NCBI RefSeq assembly: GCF_031656215.1
Contig: NZ_CP134228.1
Span: forward strand, 1 to 64,000
Source: Mesorhizobium koreense
GTDB lineage: Bacteria; Pseudomonadota; Alphaproteobacteria; Rhizobiales; Rhizobiaceae
Length of the DNA: 64,000 nt
Reading direction: 5' to 3'
Part shown: piece after piece, positions 26,796 to 36,195 of the stretch
Layout: every line of letters begins with the position of its first letter
Numbering within the stretch: the first letter of the stretch is position 1
Program-made: the position numbers and the translations under genes
The notes under the pieces: model-generated
Database searches by the model: none
Told to the model about the DNA's origin: nothing
Seen by the model: only the letters and a program-made list of their open reading frames with translations

Positions 26796-27845
26796 ATGAA
26801 GAACAGCGAAGGCCATTGGGAAATCTTCGACGATTACGTGCTCGATTTCGCACTCGAAAACATGCGCAACGGCGTACGCACCGCCATCGTCACGCTGGTC
26901 GAGGTCGACGGTTCCTCGCCCTGGCGTCCCGGCGCGCAGATGGCGGTCACCGAAACCGGGCAATGGGTCGGCTATCTCTCCGGAGGCTGCATCGAACGTG
27001 CGGTGGCGGCGGAAGTGTGCAACGCGTTCGCAAAAGGCAAGCCGCGCAGGGTGCGCTACGGTAGGGGTTCGCCCTATCTGGATATCCAGTTGCCGTGCGG
27101 CAGCGCCATCGAACTCGTCATGGATATCGGCGTCACCATCGAGGAACTCGCACGGGTGGATGGGCTCCTGCGCCAGCGCAAGGAGGCGACGCTTGCCATC
27201 CCCGATCCCGTCCAGTCGCACGGTACGGGCACTTCTGTTGGCCCCTTCCTGCGGCGCTATCTGCCGAGGCGACGGCTCGCGGTCGCGGGTATTGGCCCGG
27301 TGACGGTGCAACTTGCTAGGCTCGCCAGGACCAGCGGCTTCGACGTGCTGGCGGCGGCGCCGGATGAGGCCACGCTCGGCGCGATCAGCGATTCGGGTAT
27401 CAAGACGCTGCCGATCCATCTTAGCGGCGACGGGGCCGGGTTCGAGATCGACGCCAGGACTGCCGTCGTGCTCGCTTTCCACGACCATGAATGGGAAACC
27501 GGCCTTTTGCCGCGCATCCTGAAGTCCGACGCGTTCTATATCGGCGCGATGGGAAGCGTCAGGACGCATCAATTGCGTATCGAACGCCTAAAGGCGGACG
27601 GCGTTACTGCATCTGCGATCGGCCGGATCAGGAGCCCTGCCGGCGTTCTTTCGGGAACGAAGGGCGCCACCGACATCGCCATTTCGATCCTCGCCGAAAT
27701 CGTGCAGGAAGAGGCAAGGACGATCGGCCCGAGCCTGCTCGTCGATCCGGACGCACGGGAGCCGACCCCTGGCAAACTGATGGAGACCGTCACCTCGCTT
27801 GCCGACTGCCCCGCCGGCGCACCGGGCCGAAGCGACTGGCACTAA
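26796..27845 (+). CDS. XdhC/CoxI-family molybdoenzyme maturation protein
   Basis: XdhC-family proteins bind molybdenum cofactor and help insert the sulfurated cofactor into xanthine dehydrogenase-like enzymes. The 349-residue protein shows the N-terminal XdhC/CoxI domain (GSSPWRPGAQMAV and GYLSGGCIE, about 38-70, with the conserved GGC) and the C-terminal Rossmann domain (YIGAMGS with the conserved motif, about 249, and RSPAGVLSGTKGATDIAISILAEI split around 280-305). No molybdoenzyme subunits are present next to it. It is convergent with the DadA-like gene. Confidence 0.88.
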   Translation: MKNSEGHWEIFDDYVLDFALENMRNGVRTAIVTLVEVDGSSPWRPGAQMAVTETGQWVGYLSGGCIERAVAAEVCNAFAKGKPRRVRYGRGSPYLDIQLPCGSAIELVMDIGVTIEELARVDGLLRQRKEATLAIPDPVQSHGTGTSVGPFLRRYLPRRRLAVAGIGPVTVQLARLARTSGFDVLAAAPDEATLGAISDSGIKTLPIHLSGDGAGFEIDARTAVVLAFHDHEWETGLLPRILKSDAFYIGAMGSVRTHQLRIERLKADGVTASAIGRIRSPAGVLSGTKGATDIAISILAEIVQEEARTIGPSLLVDPDAREPTPGKLMETVTSLADCPAGAPGRSDWH

Positions 27846-27866
27846 AGCTGCGGGGACGTTCCGTGC

Positions 27867-29123
27867 TCAGGCCGCATAACGCGACAGGCTGAGCGCGCTC
27901 ATATCGACCGGCGGTGTCTTTCCGCCGATGACATCGGCAAGGACGCTTGCCGACCCGCAGGACATCGTCCAGCCGAGCGTGCCGTGGCCGGTGTTCAGAT
28001 AGAGACGCTCGATGCCGGTCGCGCCGACGAGCGGCGGGCCGTCCGGCGTCATCGGGCGCAGACCGCACCAGAACGTGGCCTTCGTCGTATCGCCGCCATG
28101 CGGGAACATATCCGTGAAGGAATGTTCCAGCGCTTCCCGCCTCGGCTGTCTCAGTGTCAGGTCGAAGCCGGTCAGTTCGGCGGTGCCGCCGACCCGAATC
28201 CTGTCGCCCAGCCGGGTGATGGCCGTCTTGTAGGTTTCGTCCATGATGGTCGAGACCGGCGCCATGGCGTCGTCGGCAAGCGGCACGGTGATGGAATAGC
28301 CCTTGACCGGAAAGACCGGGACCTTGAGGCCGAGCGGCCTGACCGCGGCCGGGGAATAGCTGCCCAGCGCCATGACATAGGCGTCGGCCACGCGCGACCC
28401 GCGCGAGGTCATCACCTCGCCCACGGCACGCCCCTTCGTGACGATCCCCTTGAACTCGGTACCGTAGGAAAAGTGGACGCCGAGTTCTTCCGCCATCTTT
28501 GCCAGCCGGATGGTGAAAAGCCGGCAATCGCCGGTCTCGTCGCCGGGAAGCCTGAGGCCGCCGACGAAATCGGCCCTGGCATGGGCAAGGGCCGGCTCGG
28601 CGCCGATGCAGCCCTTGCGGTCGAGCACCTCATAGGCGACACCGAATTCGCTCAGCACGTCTATATCCTGGCCGACACCGTCAAGCTGCTTCTGCGTGCG
28701 GAAGAGTTGCAGCGTGCCGCGGGCACGGTCGTCATAGGCGATGCCCGTCTCTTCCCGCAGCGCCCGCAGGCAGTCGCGGCTGTACTCGGCGATCGGCACC
28801 ATGCGCGCCTTGTTCACCGCGTATCGCGCCGAGGTGCAGTTGCGCAGCATTTTGAGCATCCACAGCCACATGGCGGGATCGAGCTTGGGGCGGATCACGA
28901 GCGGCCCGTACTGCATGGTCAGCCATTTCACGGCCTTCAGCGGCACGCCGGGTCCGGCCCAGGGCGAGGAATAGCCGGGCGAGACCTGCCCGGCATTGGC
29001 GAAGCTCGTCTCTTCCCCCGGCCCGTCGCGGCGTTCCACGACCTCCACCTCGTGACCGGAACGGGCAAGGTAATAGGCCGTCGTCACCCCGATGACCCCG
29101 CCGCCGAGGACCAGAACCTTCAT
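27867..29123 (-). CDS. D-amino acid dehydrogenase (DadA-like flavoprotein)
   Basis: A 418-residue FAD-dependent oxidoreductase of the DAO fold. The dinucleotide-binding motif [18 protein letters not shown] (3-20) is followed by [19 protein letters not shown], diagnostic for DadA, and the C-terminal [14 protein letters not shown] and [17 protein letters not shown]. DadA oxidises D-amino acids to 2-oxo acids with electrons passed to the respiratory chain. The ATG follows GGAGAGTGGAGA; an open frame continues upstream without similarity. No alanine racemase gene is adjacent. Confidence 0.9.
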   Translation of the reverse strand: MKVLVLGGGVIGVTTAYYLARSGHEVEVVERRDGPGEETSFANAGQVSPGYSSPWAGPGVPLKAVKWLTMQYGPLVIRPKLDPAMWLWMLKMLRNCTSARYAVNKARMVPIAEYSRDCLRALREETGIAYDDRARGTLQLFRTQKQLDGVGQDIDVLSEFGVAYEVLDRKGCIGAEPALAHARADFVGGLRLPGDETGDCRLFTIRLAKMAEELGVHFSYGTEFKGIVTKGRAVGEVMTSRGSRVADAYVMALGSYSPAAVRPLGLKVPVFPVKGYSITVPLADDAMAPVSTIMDETYKTAITRLGDRIRVGGTAELTGFDLTLRQPRREALEHSFTDMFPHGGDTTKATFWCGLRPMTPDGPPLVGATGIERLYLNTGHGTLGWTMSCGSASVLADVIGGKTPPVDMSALSLSRYAA

Positions 29124-29240
29124 TCTCCACTCTCCTGTGCCCCAAGACTTGCCGAGGTCATACGACAAGCCGTGGGAAGAAAACAGCACCCGGTTCGCGC
29201 ACTACCGTCGCAGGCGTCGCCCTGCCGGGCGCCGAGCCGC

Positions 29241-29783
29241 TCAGGCCGCCGATGGGCCCGGATCGTCGCAGCCACCGCCCGTCCCGCCGGCAACGGGGCG
29301 CGGCTCGCCGTAATAGGCTCCGCGGATCAACCGGAGCGCAGGACGCCGCTCGGCCGACACCTGCCCGCTTGCCTTCTTTTCCTTTTCCCGTCGGTCGGCC
29401 TCGGGCTGGTAGGGCACCTTTTCCAGAACGATCGTCTCCTCGGTGCCGTCGCGGCGGACAAGGCGCGCCGTCTGCCCTTCCGACATGCCGATCAGCGCCA
29501 GCCCACGCGCCGAAGTCACCGGAAGGAAAAGGCCGACGGAAGATCCCGACGATTCGTGCGAGATCACCCGCGTGTCGGTCTCGCGCCCGTCGACGCTGAA
29601 GGTGACCCGGCTGTTGAGGGTCGCGACATCGGCTGGAACGTCGTCGCGGAACACGATCGTCGCCGACGCCATCTTCCTGCGCAGGACAGGCGCCAGCGGG
29701 TCGTCGCGGCCGAGGCAGCGGTCGAGCATGATTTCGAGGATCGTGAGGTCCTTGGTGGTGAGGATACAGGCATCTGGCGACAT
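29241..29783 (-). CDS. Rnk/GreA C-terminal domain protein, copy 1
   Basis: A 180-residue protein with an N-terminal helical segment (LTTKDLTILEIMLDRC) and a GreA/Rnk-type C-terminal FKBP-like domain (SRVTFSVDG to ALIGMSEGQTARLVRRDG). Rnk-like proteins bind RNA polymerase secondary channel region or modulate nucleoside diphosphate kinase. A C-terminal extension of about 45 residues, basic and glycine-rich, is unusual. The ATG follows AAGGAGAA. A similar gene lies upstream on the same strand. Confidence 0.82.
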   Translation of the reverse strand: MSPDACILTTKDLTILEIMLDRCLGRDDPLAPVLRRKMASATIVFRDDVPADVATLNSRVTFSVDGRETDTRVISHESSGSSVGLFLPVTSARGLALIGMSEGQTARLVRRDGTEETIVLEKVPYQPEADRREKEKKASGQVSAERRPALRLIRGAYYGEPRPVAGGTGGGCDDPGPSAA

Positions 29784-29930
29784 CGCGGTTCTCCTTCGCC
29801 CCGTTCGGGGTGCGCGCATGTTGGGACAAGGCGGAGATTCCCCTGGCCGCAAGCAAGCGGCGCAGGGGCTAGGATCCTGCGATGAGGCAGCCTCCGAAGA
29901 GCGAGAGGCGGGAAGGAGGACGCATGACGC

Positions 29931-30371
29931 TCACGATGCGGCGGACAGTTCGCTCGTCCGCTCCGGTGCGGCACCGGGCGCTTTCACGTCCTCGACGGTG
30001 AGCCGATGCGTACGGCCGTCGCGGGCCGTCCAATCGATGGACTGTCCGGCGGAAAGGCCGATTAGCGCCGCGCCGATCGGGGTCAGGATTGAGATCTTGC
30101 CTTCGGCGATATCCGCTTCACCGGGGAACACCAGCGTCACCGTGCGGCTCTCGGCATCCGTCGAGAAGCGAAGGGTAGAGCCCATGCGGACCACGCCCGG
30201 CGCAAGCGCCTTGTCGGCAACTACGCGCGCCCGGTCCAATTCGGCGAAGAGTTCGTCCGCAAGCTCGGGGTTGCGCGACGAGACGGACTCGGCAAGGCGC
30301 GACAACCGCTCGTGGTCCGAACGGGTAATGGCGATGGACGGCTTGCGCCGCTTATTCGTCTGGGGAGCCAT
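29931..30371 (-). CDS. rnk: Rnk/GreA C-terminal domain protein, copy 2
   Basis: A 146-residue nucleoside diphosphate kinase regulator-like protein: a basic start (NKRRKPSIAITRSDHERLSRL), a helical pair (about 20-55) and the GreA/Rnk C-terminal domain (MGSTLRFSTDAES to GLSAGQSIDW). The length is that of classical Rnk. It lies 147 bases upstream of copy 1 on the same strand. The two copies differ markedly in sequence, so they are older paralogues rather than a recent duplication. Confidence 0.82.
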   Translation of the reverse strand: MAPQTNKRRKPSIAITRSDHERLSRLAESVSSRNPELADELFAELDRARVVADKALAPGVVRMGSTLRFSTDAESRTVTLVFPGEADIAEGKISILTPIGAALIGLSAGQSIDWTARDGRTHRLTVEDVKAPGAAPERTSELSAAS

Positions 30372-30666
30372 TCCTGGACCTCCTCACTCTCTTGAGCCGC
30401 CGACACATTCCGCGCCGCGGGCATAATGTTCATTTCTGGATTGAATGTCGCGTTATCGGCCTTGCATCATCCCGCAAGGCGGGGAGCCTGCCTGTGCCCC
30501 CGCGGCCGGGGCGCGACGCACCAAGCCGGGGGTCAGTGTCCCGCGATCGGACACACCCTGTAATAGCTGACGATAAGGTGCTCGGCTTTGTACATACCCG
30601 ACAGTTGGGGACAATCAGCCGGAATGTCAAGCCGTGCGACCGGGTCACTCTTGGCCGGGCGGCGTC

Positions 30667-31995
30667 TCAAGCGCTGTCTATCGCGGCGTCGACCGCATCG
30701 CCAAGGCGGTTGACAATCGTATCGACGTCGCTCTCGGTCACGATGAAAGGCGGCGCGATCAGCACATGGTCGCCGCGCCGGCCGTCGATCGTGCCGCCCA
30801 TCGGATAGACCATAAGGCCGCGCGCCATCGCTTCCCGCTTGATCCGCGCGTGAAGCTTCAGCGCCGGGTTGAACGGTTCCTTCGAGCCGCGGTCGGCGAC
30901 CAGTTCGATGGCCTGGAACAGGCCGCGTCCGCGTATGTCGCCGACATGGTGATGGTTGCCGAAGCGTTCGTTCAGCCGGCGCGACAGGTGCGCGCCCATG
31001 GAGCGCACATTCTCGAGAAGATTGTCGCGGCGGATGACCTCCTGCACGGCAAGCCCGGCGGCAGCCGCCATCGGATGCCCCATATAGGTATGGCCGTGCT
31101 GGAAAAAGCCGGAGCCGTTGGCGAACGCGTCGAAGATTTTCTCCGAGAGCAGAACCGCCCCGATCGGCTGGTAGCCGCCGCCGAGCCCTTTGGCGATCGT
31201 CATCAGGTCCGGCGCGACGCCGTCCTGCTGGCAGGCATGCAGTGTGCCCGTCCGCCCCATGCCGCACATCACCTCGTCGAGAATGAGGAGCACGCCGTAG
31301 CGGTCGCAGATCGCGCGGACGCGTTTCAGGTAATCGGCGACCGGCGGCACCGCGCCGGCCGTGGCGCCGACAACGGTCTCGGCGACGAAGGCAATGACCT
31401 CGTCGGAGCCAAGTTCCAGGATCTTGTCCTCCAGCGCCTGCGCGGCACGCGCGGCGTAGTCGGCATCCGTCTCGCCCGGACGCTGGAAATGATAGGCGAA
31501 GCAGGGATCGATATGATGCGTCTCGATCAGGAGCGGCTTGAACTGGCTGCGCCGCCATTCGTTACCACCTGCAGCAAGAGCACCCAGCGTATTGCCATGA
31601 TAGCTCTGCCGGCGCGCGATGATGTGGCGCCGCTGCGGCTCGCCCTTCTCGACGAAATACTGTCGCGCCATCTTCAGCGCGGCTTCGATCGCTTCCGAGC
31701 CGCCGCTGACCAGATAGACATGTCCGATGCCTTCCGGCGCATCGGCGATGAGACGATCCGCAAGCTCCTCGGCCACGTCGGTGGTGAAGAAGCTCGTATG
31801 GGCATAGGCGATCTTGTCGAGTTGGGCGTGGAGTGCCTTGAGCACGTCGGGATGACCGTGGCCCAGGCAGGAGACGGCCGCCCCGCCTGACGCGTCGATA
31901 TAGGCATGGCCCTTACTGTCGAAGAGTTCGATGCCCCTGCCTCCGACGGCAACGGGCAGTTTGGCCTGGATGGATCTGTGAAGAAGGTGGGTCAT
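30667..31995 (-). CDS. Class III PLP aminotransferase
   Basis: A 442-residue class III (omega/acetylornithine-type) aminotransferase. Seen are the cofactor-phosphate segment SGGSEAIEAALKMAR, the DEVMCGMGRTG motif with the PLP-binding aspartate (about 242), and the PLP lysine in MTIAKGLGGGYQPIGA (about 270). Class III enzymes typically act on distal amino groups or beta-alanine-type substrates. It starts 9 bases after the RpiR gene stop and the two form one unit, divergent from the ABC importer, which suggests that it processes the imported compound. Confidence 0.9.
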   Translation of the reverse strand: MTHLLHRSIQAKLPVAVGGRGIELFDSKGHAYIDASGGAAVSCLGHGHPDVLKALHAQLDKIAYAHTSFFTTDVAEELADRLIADAPEGIGHVYLVSGGSEAIEAALKMARQYFVEKGEPQRRHIIARRQSYHGNTLGALAAGGNEWRRSQFKPLLIETHHIDPCFAYHFQRPGETDADYAARAAQALEDKILELGSDEVIAFVAETVVGATAGAVPPVADYLKRVRAICDRYGVLLILDEVMCGMGRTGTLHACQQDGVAPDLMTIAKGLGGGYQPIGAVLLSEKIFDAFANGSGFFQHGHTYMGHPMAAAAGLAVQEVIRRDNLLENVRSMGAHLSRRLNERFGNHHHVGDIRGRGLFQAIELVADRGSKEPFNPALKLHARIKREAMARGLMVYPMGGTIDGRRGDHVLIAPPFIVTESDVDTIVNRLGDAVDAAIDSA

Positions 31996-32004
31996 GATGC
32001 GGTC

Positions 32005-32868
32005 TCAGATGTGAGTGGAAAGGCTCTCGAACTGGCGTTCCATGGCGCGCACGGCGTCGAGTGCGCGCTCGCCGGCGGTCGCCGCGAGGATGGCTGCCAA
32101 CGCCTCGGCGGCCGCGAAGGCCGGCGCCATGGTATGGAAAAAGGATGGGCTTTCGGTGGGAACGATGATCGCGGCGCGCGCCCTCGCGACAAGCGGCGAC
32201 ACCACGCTGTCGGTGATCGTTACGACGGCAAGCCCCATCGTCACCGCATAGTCCGCCAGTTCGACGGCGGCGCGCGTATAGGGTTTCACACTGACGGCAA
32301 GGAGTGCGTCCTCTCCGGAAGCTTCCCGCAGCGCGTCCGGCCCCGTCCCGCCGGGGCCGTCGAGCAGGCGTACGCTCCCGCCCGCCAGGCCATATACATA
32401 GGCGAAATGACACGCCACCGGATAGCTCGACCGGTAGCCGAGTACATGGACGCGCCTCGAGCCGGCAAGGACCGCCGCGGCATCCGTCACCGCGTCGAGC
32501 GCGGCCGGCCGGCAAAGCGCGGCCATATGCCGTTCGAGCGTCTCGGCGAGGTCGAAGGCGAGCGCGCCGTCGCCGTCCTGCCGGCGGCGCGCGACCAGTG
32601 CCTCGGCCTTTCCGGAGAATTCCGTCTCGCCGCGCCTTAGCCGCTCGGCATAGAGATCGCGCAGGCCCTCATAGCCGTCGAAGCCCATACGCTGCGCCAG
32701 CCGCGTCATGGAAGCCGGCGTCACGCCGGCGCGCTTGGCCTGTTCGCGCATGGAAAGAAGCGCCACGTCGCGCGGGTTGTCGAGCACCCATTGCGCAGCC
32801 GCGCGAAGCTGGCGCGGCATCGCCTCGTAAGCTTCCAGCAGACGCGAGCGGAAGGCAGGTTCCAACAT
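32005..32868 (-). CDS. MurR/RpiR-family transcriptional regulator
   Basis: A 287-residue regulator with an N-terminal HTH_6 domain (LRAAAQWVLDNPRDVALLSM and AGVTPASMTRLAQRMGFDGY, about 20-65) and a C-terminal SIS sugar-phosphate-type binding domain (about 125-260, VHVLGYRSSYPVACHFAYVY). It is divergent from the liv-type importer and cotranscribed with an aminotransferase, so it is the likely local regulator. The effector is unlikely to be a plain sugar phosphate given the neighbours. Confidence 0.9.
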   Translation of the reverse strand: MLEPAFRSRLLEAYEAMPRQLRAAAQWVLDNPRDVALLSMREQAKRAGVTPASMTRLAQRMGFDGYEGLRDLYAERLRRGETEFSGKAEALVARRRQDGDGALAFDLAETLERHMAALCRPAALDAVTDAAAVLAGSRRVHVLGYRSSYPVACHFAYVYGLAGGSVRLLDGPGGTGPDALREASGEDALLAVSVKPYTRAAVELADYAVTMGLAVVTITDSVVSPLVARARAAIIVPTESPSFFHTMAPAFAAAEALAAILAATAGERALDAVRAMERQFESLSTHI

Positions 32869-32902
32869 GGGGTGAAACTACGCCTGTGATTTTCGCACTG
32901 CA

Positions 32903-32921
32903 ATGGATATTTCAAATCCAT
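32903..32921. promoter_or_regulatory. Palindrome in RpiR/importer divergent promoter
   Basis: The 108-base AT-rich gap between the divergent genes contains ATGGAT (32903-32908) and its inverted copy ATCCAT (32916-32921) with a 7-base spacer. A candidate RpiR operator; no experimental consensus is used here. Confidence 0.4.
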
Positions 32922-32976
32922 AAAAATGAGTGTAGTGTTTCATTCATAAGAGTGAGTAAACAGGGAGAACACTCGC

Positions 32977-34200
32977 ATGAAACGCATATTTGAACGCTGT
33001 CTCGGCGCCGCCGCGCTGGCGCTCGCGGCCCTGCCGTTCGCGGCCGGCTCGGCTCAGGCCGAGGACCCCATCGCGCTCGGCTGGGTCGGGCCGCTGTCGC
33101 CGCCCGGCAACTATTCCGGCGGCCAGGAGATGCAATGGGCCGTGCAACTCGGCGTCGACGAGGTGAACAAGGCAGGCGGCGTGCTCGGCCGCCAGATCAA
33201 CGTCACCTACGAGGACACCAAGGGCCAGCCGGCGGAAGGCAGCGCCGCGGCAGTCCGGCTCATCACCAAGGACAACGTCGCCGCCATCTTCGGCGAGTTC
33301 CATTCCTCGGTGGCGCTGGCCGAGATCGAGGAAGCGCATAAATACGGCGTCGCCTGGGTCGGCACCGACGTGTGGTCCGACGCCATCACCGCCAAGCAAT
33401 ATCCGGAGGTCTACCGCCTCGCGCCGGCCAATTCGCTGGTCTACGTCAAGGCGGCCGACTGGTCCGCGGAGCACTTCAAGAACATCGCCATCATCGCCGA
33501 GAACACCGATTTCGGCCAGGGCGGCGCCAAGGTCATCGCCGACGAACTGGAGGCCAAGAAGGTTCCGCATACTCTGGTCACCATCGACCTGAACCAGCAG
33601 GATTTCACACCGGCGCTTCTGAGGCTCATGAACCAGAGCCCGAAGCCGGACGCCATCCAGATGGTGGTCGCCGGCCAGGCGCAATACCAGCTCGTCAAGC
33701 AGGCCTGCCAGCTCGGCTTCGCGCCGACGGCCGCGACCGCGCTGATCGGCTCGTCCGGCCTCCTGCAGAAAGAGGTCTGGGAAGTCGACGGCGAATGCGC
33801 CAAGAACCTCCTGATCGTCAACGTTGCCCAGCCGACCTCGCAGTGGAACGACAAGGCCAAGGCCTTCGCCAAGGCGTTCACCGAACGCTACAAGCGCGCG
33901 CCGACTGGCGTGGCGATGGAAGCCTACGACACGTTCGGCGTCGTCGTCGCCGCGATCAAGAAGGCCGGCTCGGCCGATCGCGCCGCGATCGTCAAGGCGC
34001 TGGAGGAGATCAATTACGAAGGCACCAACGCCACCTACAGCTTCCCGACGACGAAGACGCCGGACTGGGCCTATCACCAGTTCGTCGACGTGCCCTTCAC
34101 CATCATCCAGTATACCGAGATGAACCAGGCACCGGGGGATGCGGCCGTCGTCTATCCGAAGAAATGGGCGACGACCGACAAGATCCTGCCTGAGAAGTAA
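32977..34200 (+). CDS. Branched-chain-type ABC transporter substrate-binding protein
   Basis: A 407-residue periplasmic binding protein of the LivJ/LivK class (Peripla_BP_6). A signal peptide is seen at 1-28 (cleavage after SAQA), then the mature domain starts with IALGWVGPLSPPGNYSGG, a usual start of the first lobe, and continues with FGEFHSSVALAEIEEAHKYG and the NTDFGQGG segment. It opens a five-gene importer (binding protein, two permeases, two ATPases). The ligand is an amino acid, amide or related compound but cannot be assigned. Confidence 0.92.
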   Translation: MKRIFERCLGAAALALAALPFAAGSAQAEDPIALGWVGPLSPPGNYSGGQEMQWAVQLGVDEVNKAGGVLGRQINVTYEDTKGQPAEGSAAAVRLITKDNVAAIFGEFHSSVALAEIEEAHKYGVAWVGTDVWSDAITAKQYPEVYRLAPANSLVYVKAADWSAEHFKNIAIIAENTDFGQGGAKVIADELEAKKVPHTLVTIDLNQQDFTPALLRLMNQSPKPDAIQMVVAGQAQYQLVKQACQLGFAPTAATALIGSSGLLQKEVWEVDGECAKNLLIVNVAQPTSQWNDKAKAFAKAFTERYKRAPTGVAMEAYDTFGVVVAAIKKAGSADRAAIVKALEEINYEGTNATYSFPTTKTPDWAYHQFVDVPFTIIQYTEMNQAPGDAAVVYPKKWATTDKILPEK

Positions 34201-34297
34201 TCGCAAGGCCGGCGGCCCAAAGGTCCAGACTTGAGTCCAGACCCGGCGGCCGCCGGCACTTCATGCGCCCATCCCGCGAAACAGGCGATCCGCGCCC

Positions 34298-35197
34298 ATG
34301 AGCTATTTTCTCCTGCTGGCCGTCAACGGCCTCGTCATCGGCCTCATCTACGCATTGACGGCGGCCGGGCTGACGCTGGTCTTCTCGGTGCTGAAGGTGG
34401 TCAATTTCGGCCACGGCGCGCTCTACATGCTGGGCGGCTACGCTTCCTATTACATTATCACCGCGCTGCATCTGCCGCCGCTCGTCGGCGTGGCCGGCGC
34501 CATGGTGGCGCTGTTCGTCTTCGGCGTCATCTTCGAGCGGCTGGTGATCGCGCCGATGTACACCGACAAGGTGGAGCGCAAGGACGAATACGCCATCATC
34601 GTCACTTTCGGACTGACCATCCTGCTCTCCAATCTCGGCCTCGTCGTCTTCGGCCCGTTCGCCAAATCGCCGCCGCCCTTCATGAGTGGCGTGCTGATAC
34701 TCGGGCCGCTGATCCTGCCTTATGACCGGCTGATCGCAGCGGTCGTGGCGGTCCTCCTGCTCGTCGGCCTCACCGTCTTCCTCAAGCGCACGGCGCTCGG
34801 CCAGGCGCTCGACGCGGTCAGCCAGAGCCGCGAATCGGCCGCCGTCATCGGCATCGACCCCAAGCGCATGTATACCGTCGCGTTCGGGCTGGGCTCAGCG
34901 CTCGCCGGTGGCGCCGGAGCGCTGATCGCGCCGATCTTCGCGCTGTCGCCCTCGATGGGCGACCTGCCGGCGGTGCAGGCCTTCATCATCATCGTCCTGG
35001 GCGGCATGGGCTCGGTCGGCGGCAGCATCGCGGGCGGCATATTGCTCGGCCTCGTCGAGAGCCTCGGCGTCGGCTACCTGCCCGATCCCAACCGGGCGCT
35101 CGCCTATACGCAGGCGTTCGGCGCGCTTCTCCTGGTCATCACGCTCCTGGTGAGGCCGACCGGCCTGTTCGGCCGCTCGCATCTGAGACTCGAGTAG
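34298..35197 (+). CDS. ABC transporter permease, LivH type
   Basis: A 299-residue inner-membrane permease with about eight helices. LivH features are the first-helix start AVNGLVIGLIYALTAAGLTL, the VNFGHGALYMLG segment (about 34-45) and the EAA-like loop around QSRESAAVIGIDPKRMY (about 176-192). The gap of 97 bases after the binding-protein gene has no gene. The second permease gene starts 11 bases downstream. Confidence 0.92.
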   Translation: MSYFLLLAVNGLVIGLIYALTAAGLTLVFSVLKVVNFGHGALYMLGGYASYYIITALHLPPLVGVAGAMVALFVFGVIFERLVIAPMYTDKVERKDEYAIIVTFGLTILLSNLGLVVFGPFAKSPPPFMSGVLILGPLILPYDRLIAAVVAVLLLVGLTVFLKRTALGQALDAVSQSRESAAVIGIDPKRMYTVAFGLGSALAGGAGALIAPIFALSPSMGDLPAVQAFIIIVLGGMGSVGGSIAGGILLGLVESLGVGYLPDPNRALAYTQAFGALLLVITLLVRPTGLFGRSHLRLE

Positions 35198-35208
35198 GGC
35201 CGCCCTTG

Positions 35209-36195
35209 ATGACGCGCTCTTCACTTTTCTCGCGGGTCACGCAAGCGATCCTGCTCATCGTCGCGCTGCTGCTGCCCCTTCTCGGCATCGGCCCCTATTG
35301 GACGCATGTCGGGGCGATCGCCTGGTACTACGCCCTGCTCGCGGCGAGCTGGGCGCTGCTCGCAGGCTTCGCCGGCCAGTTCTCCTTCGCCCATGTGGCC
35401 TTCGCCGCGCTCGGCGGCTACACGTCGGCTCTGTGCGTCGCGCGCTTCGGCCTGCCGCTGCCGGCGGCGATGCTCGCCGGCGTCCTGCTCGCCATCGTGA
35501 CCGGCGCGCTGATCGGCGCGCTGGTGCTGCGGCTGTCGGGCCCGTACCTCGCGCTCTTCACCCTCGCCATCTCGGAAATCTTCCGCATGGTGCTCATCGC
35601 GGAGGAGGATTTCACGCGCGGCATGCTCGGCCTGCCGGTGCCGAGCCTGTTTCCCGGCCGCTCCGACCTCCCATATTACTATCTCGGTCTCGGGCTGGTC
35701 GTGCTCGCCGTCCTCGGCATGAACGGACTGCTCAAGACGCGCGTCGGCCTCTTCCTGCGCGCCATCCGCGAGGACGAGGGCGCGGCGCGCGCCAGCGGCG
35801 TCAACACGACGCGCTACAAGATCCTGGTCTTCATCATCACCAGCGTCATCGCGGCGATCGCCGGCATCTATTACGGCCACTTCATCGGCATCCTGACGCC
35901 CAACATGGCGATCCTGCCGGAAATGGGCCTGGTCATCGCCATGGCGGTCATCGGCGGCATCGAGAGCCTGCCGGGCGCGGTCATCGGCGCCGTCGTCGCC
36001 TACCTCCTTTCGGAGACGCTGCGCTCATACGGCGAATGGCGCTTCGTCCTGATGGGGCTGGCGCTGATCCTCGTGCAGCGCTTCGCCCAGAACGGCCTTT
36101 TCCCCATCATCGAGCAATGGGGCCGGCGGCGGACGACGGTCCAAGGCGCATCCGAACCGGTCGCAGCGGCGAAGGAGGAAAGCCATGTCGGCTGA
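35209..36195 (+). CDS. ABC transporter permease, LivM type
   Basis: A 328-residue second permease with about nine helices. LivM features include AGQFSFAHVAFAALGGYTSA (about 60-79), the RAIREDEGAARASGVNTTRYK cytoplasmic loop (about 185-205) with the EAA-type contact and GGIESLPGAVIGA near 250. A TTG directly before the ATG is possible but less likely. Its end overlaps the first ATPase gene by 11 bases. Confidence 0.92.
   Translation: MTRSSLFSRVTQAILLIVALLLPLLGIGPYWTHVGAIAWYYALLAASWALLAGFAGQFSFAHVAFAALGGYTSALCVARFGLPLPAAMLAGVLLAIVTGALIGALVLRLSGPYLALFTLAISEIFRMVLIAEEDFTRGMLGLPVPSLFPGRSDLPYYYLGLGLVVLAVLGMNGLLKTRVGLFLRAIREDEGAARASGVNTTRYKILVFIITSVIAAIAGIYYGHFIGILTPNMAILPEMGLVIAMAVIGGIESLPGAVIGAVVAYLLSETLRSYGEWRFVLMGLALILVQRFAQNGLFPIIEQWGRRRTTVQGASEPVAAAKEESHVG

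Noticed and set aside
30536-30554. GTGTCC-N7-GGACAC palindrome between the aminotransferase end and the Rnk-like gene
   Set aside because: Isolated short inverted repeat without a second copy; could be chance in GC-rich DNA.
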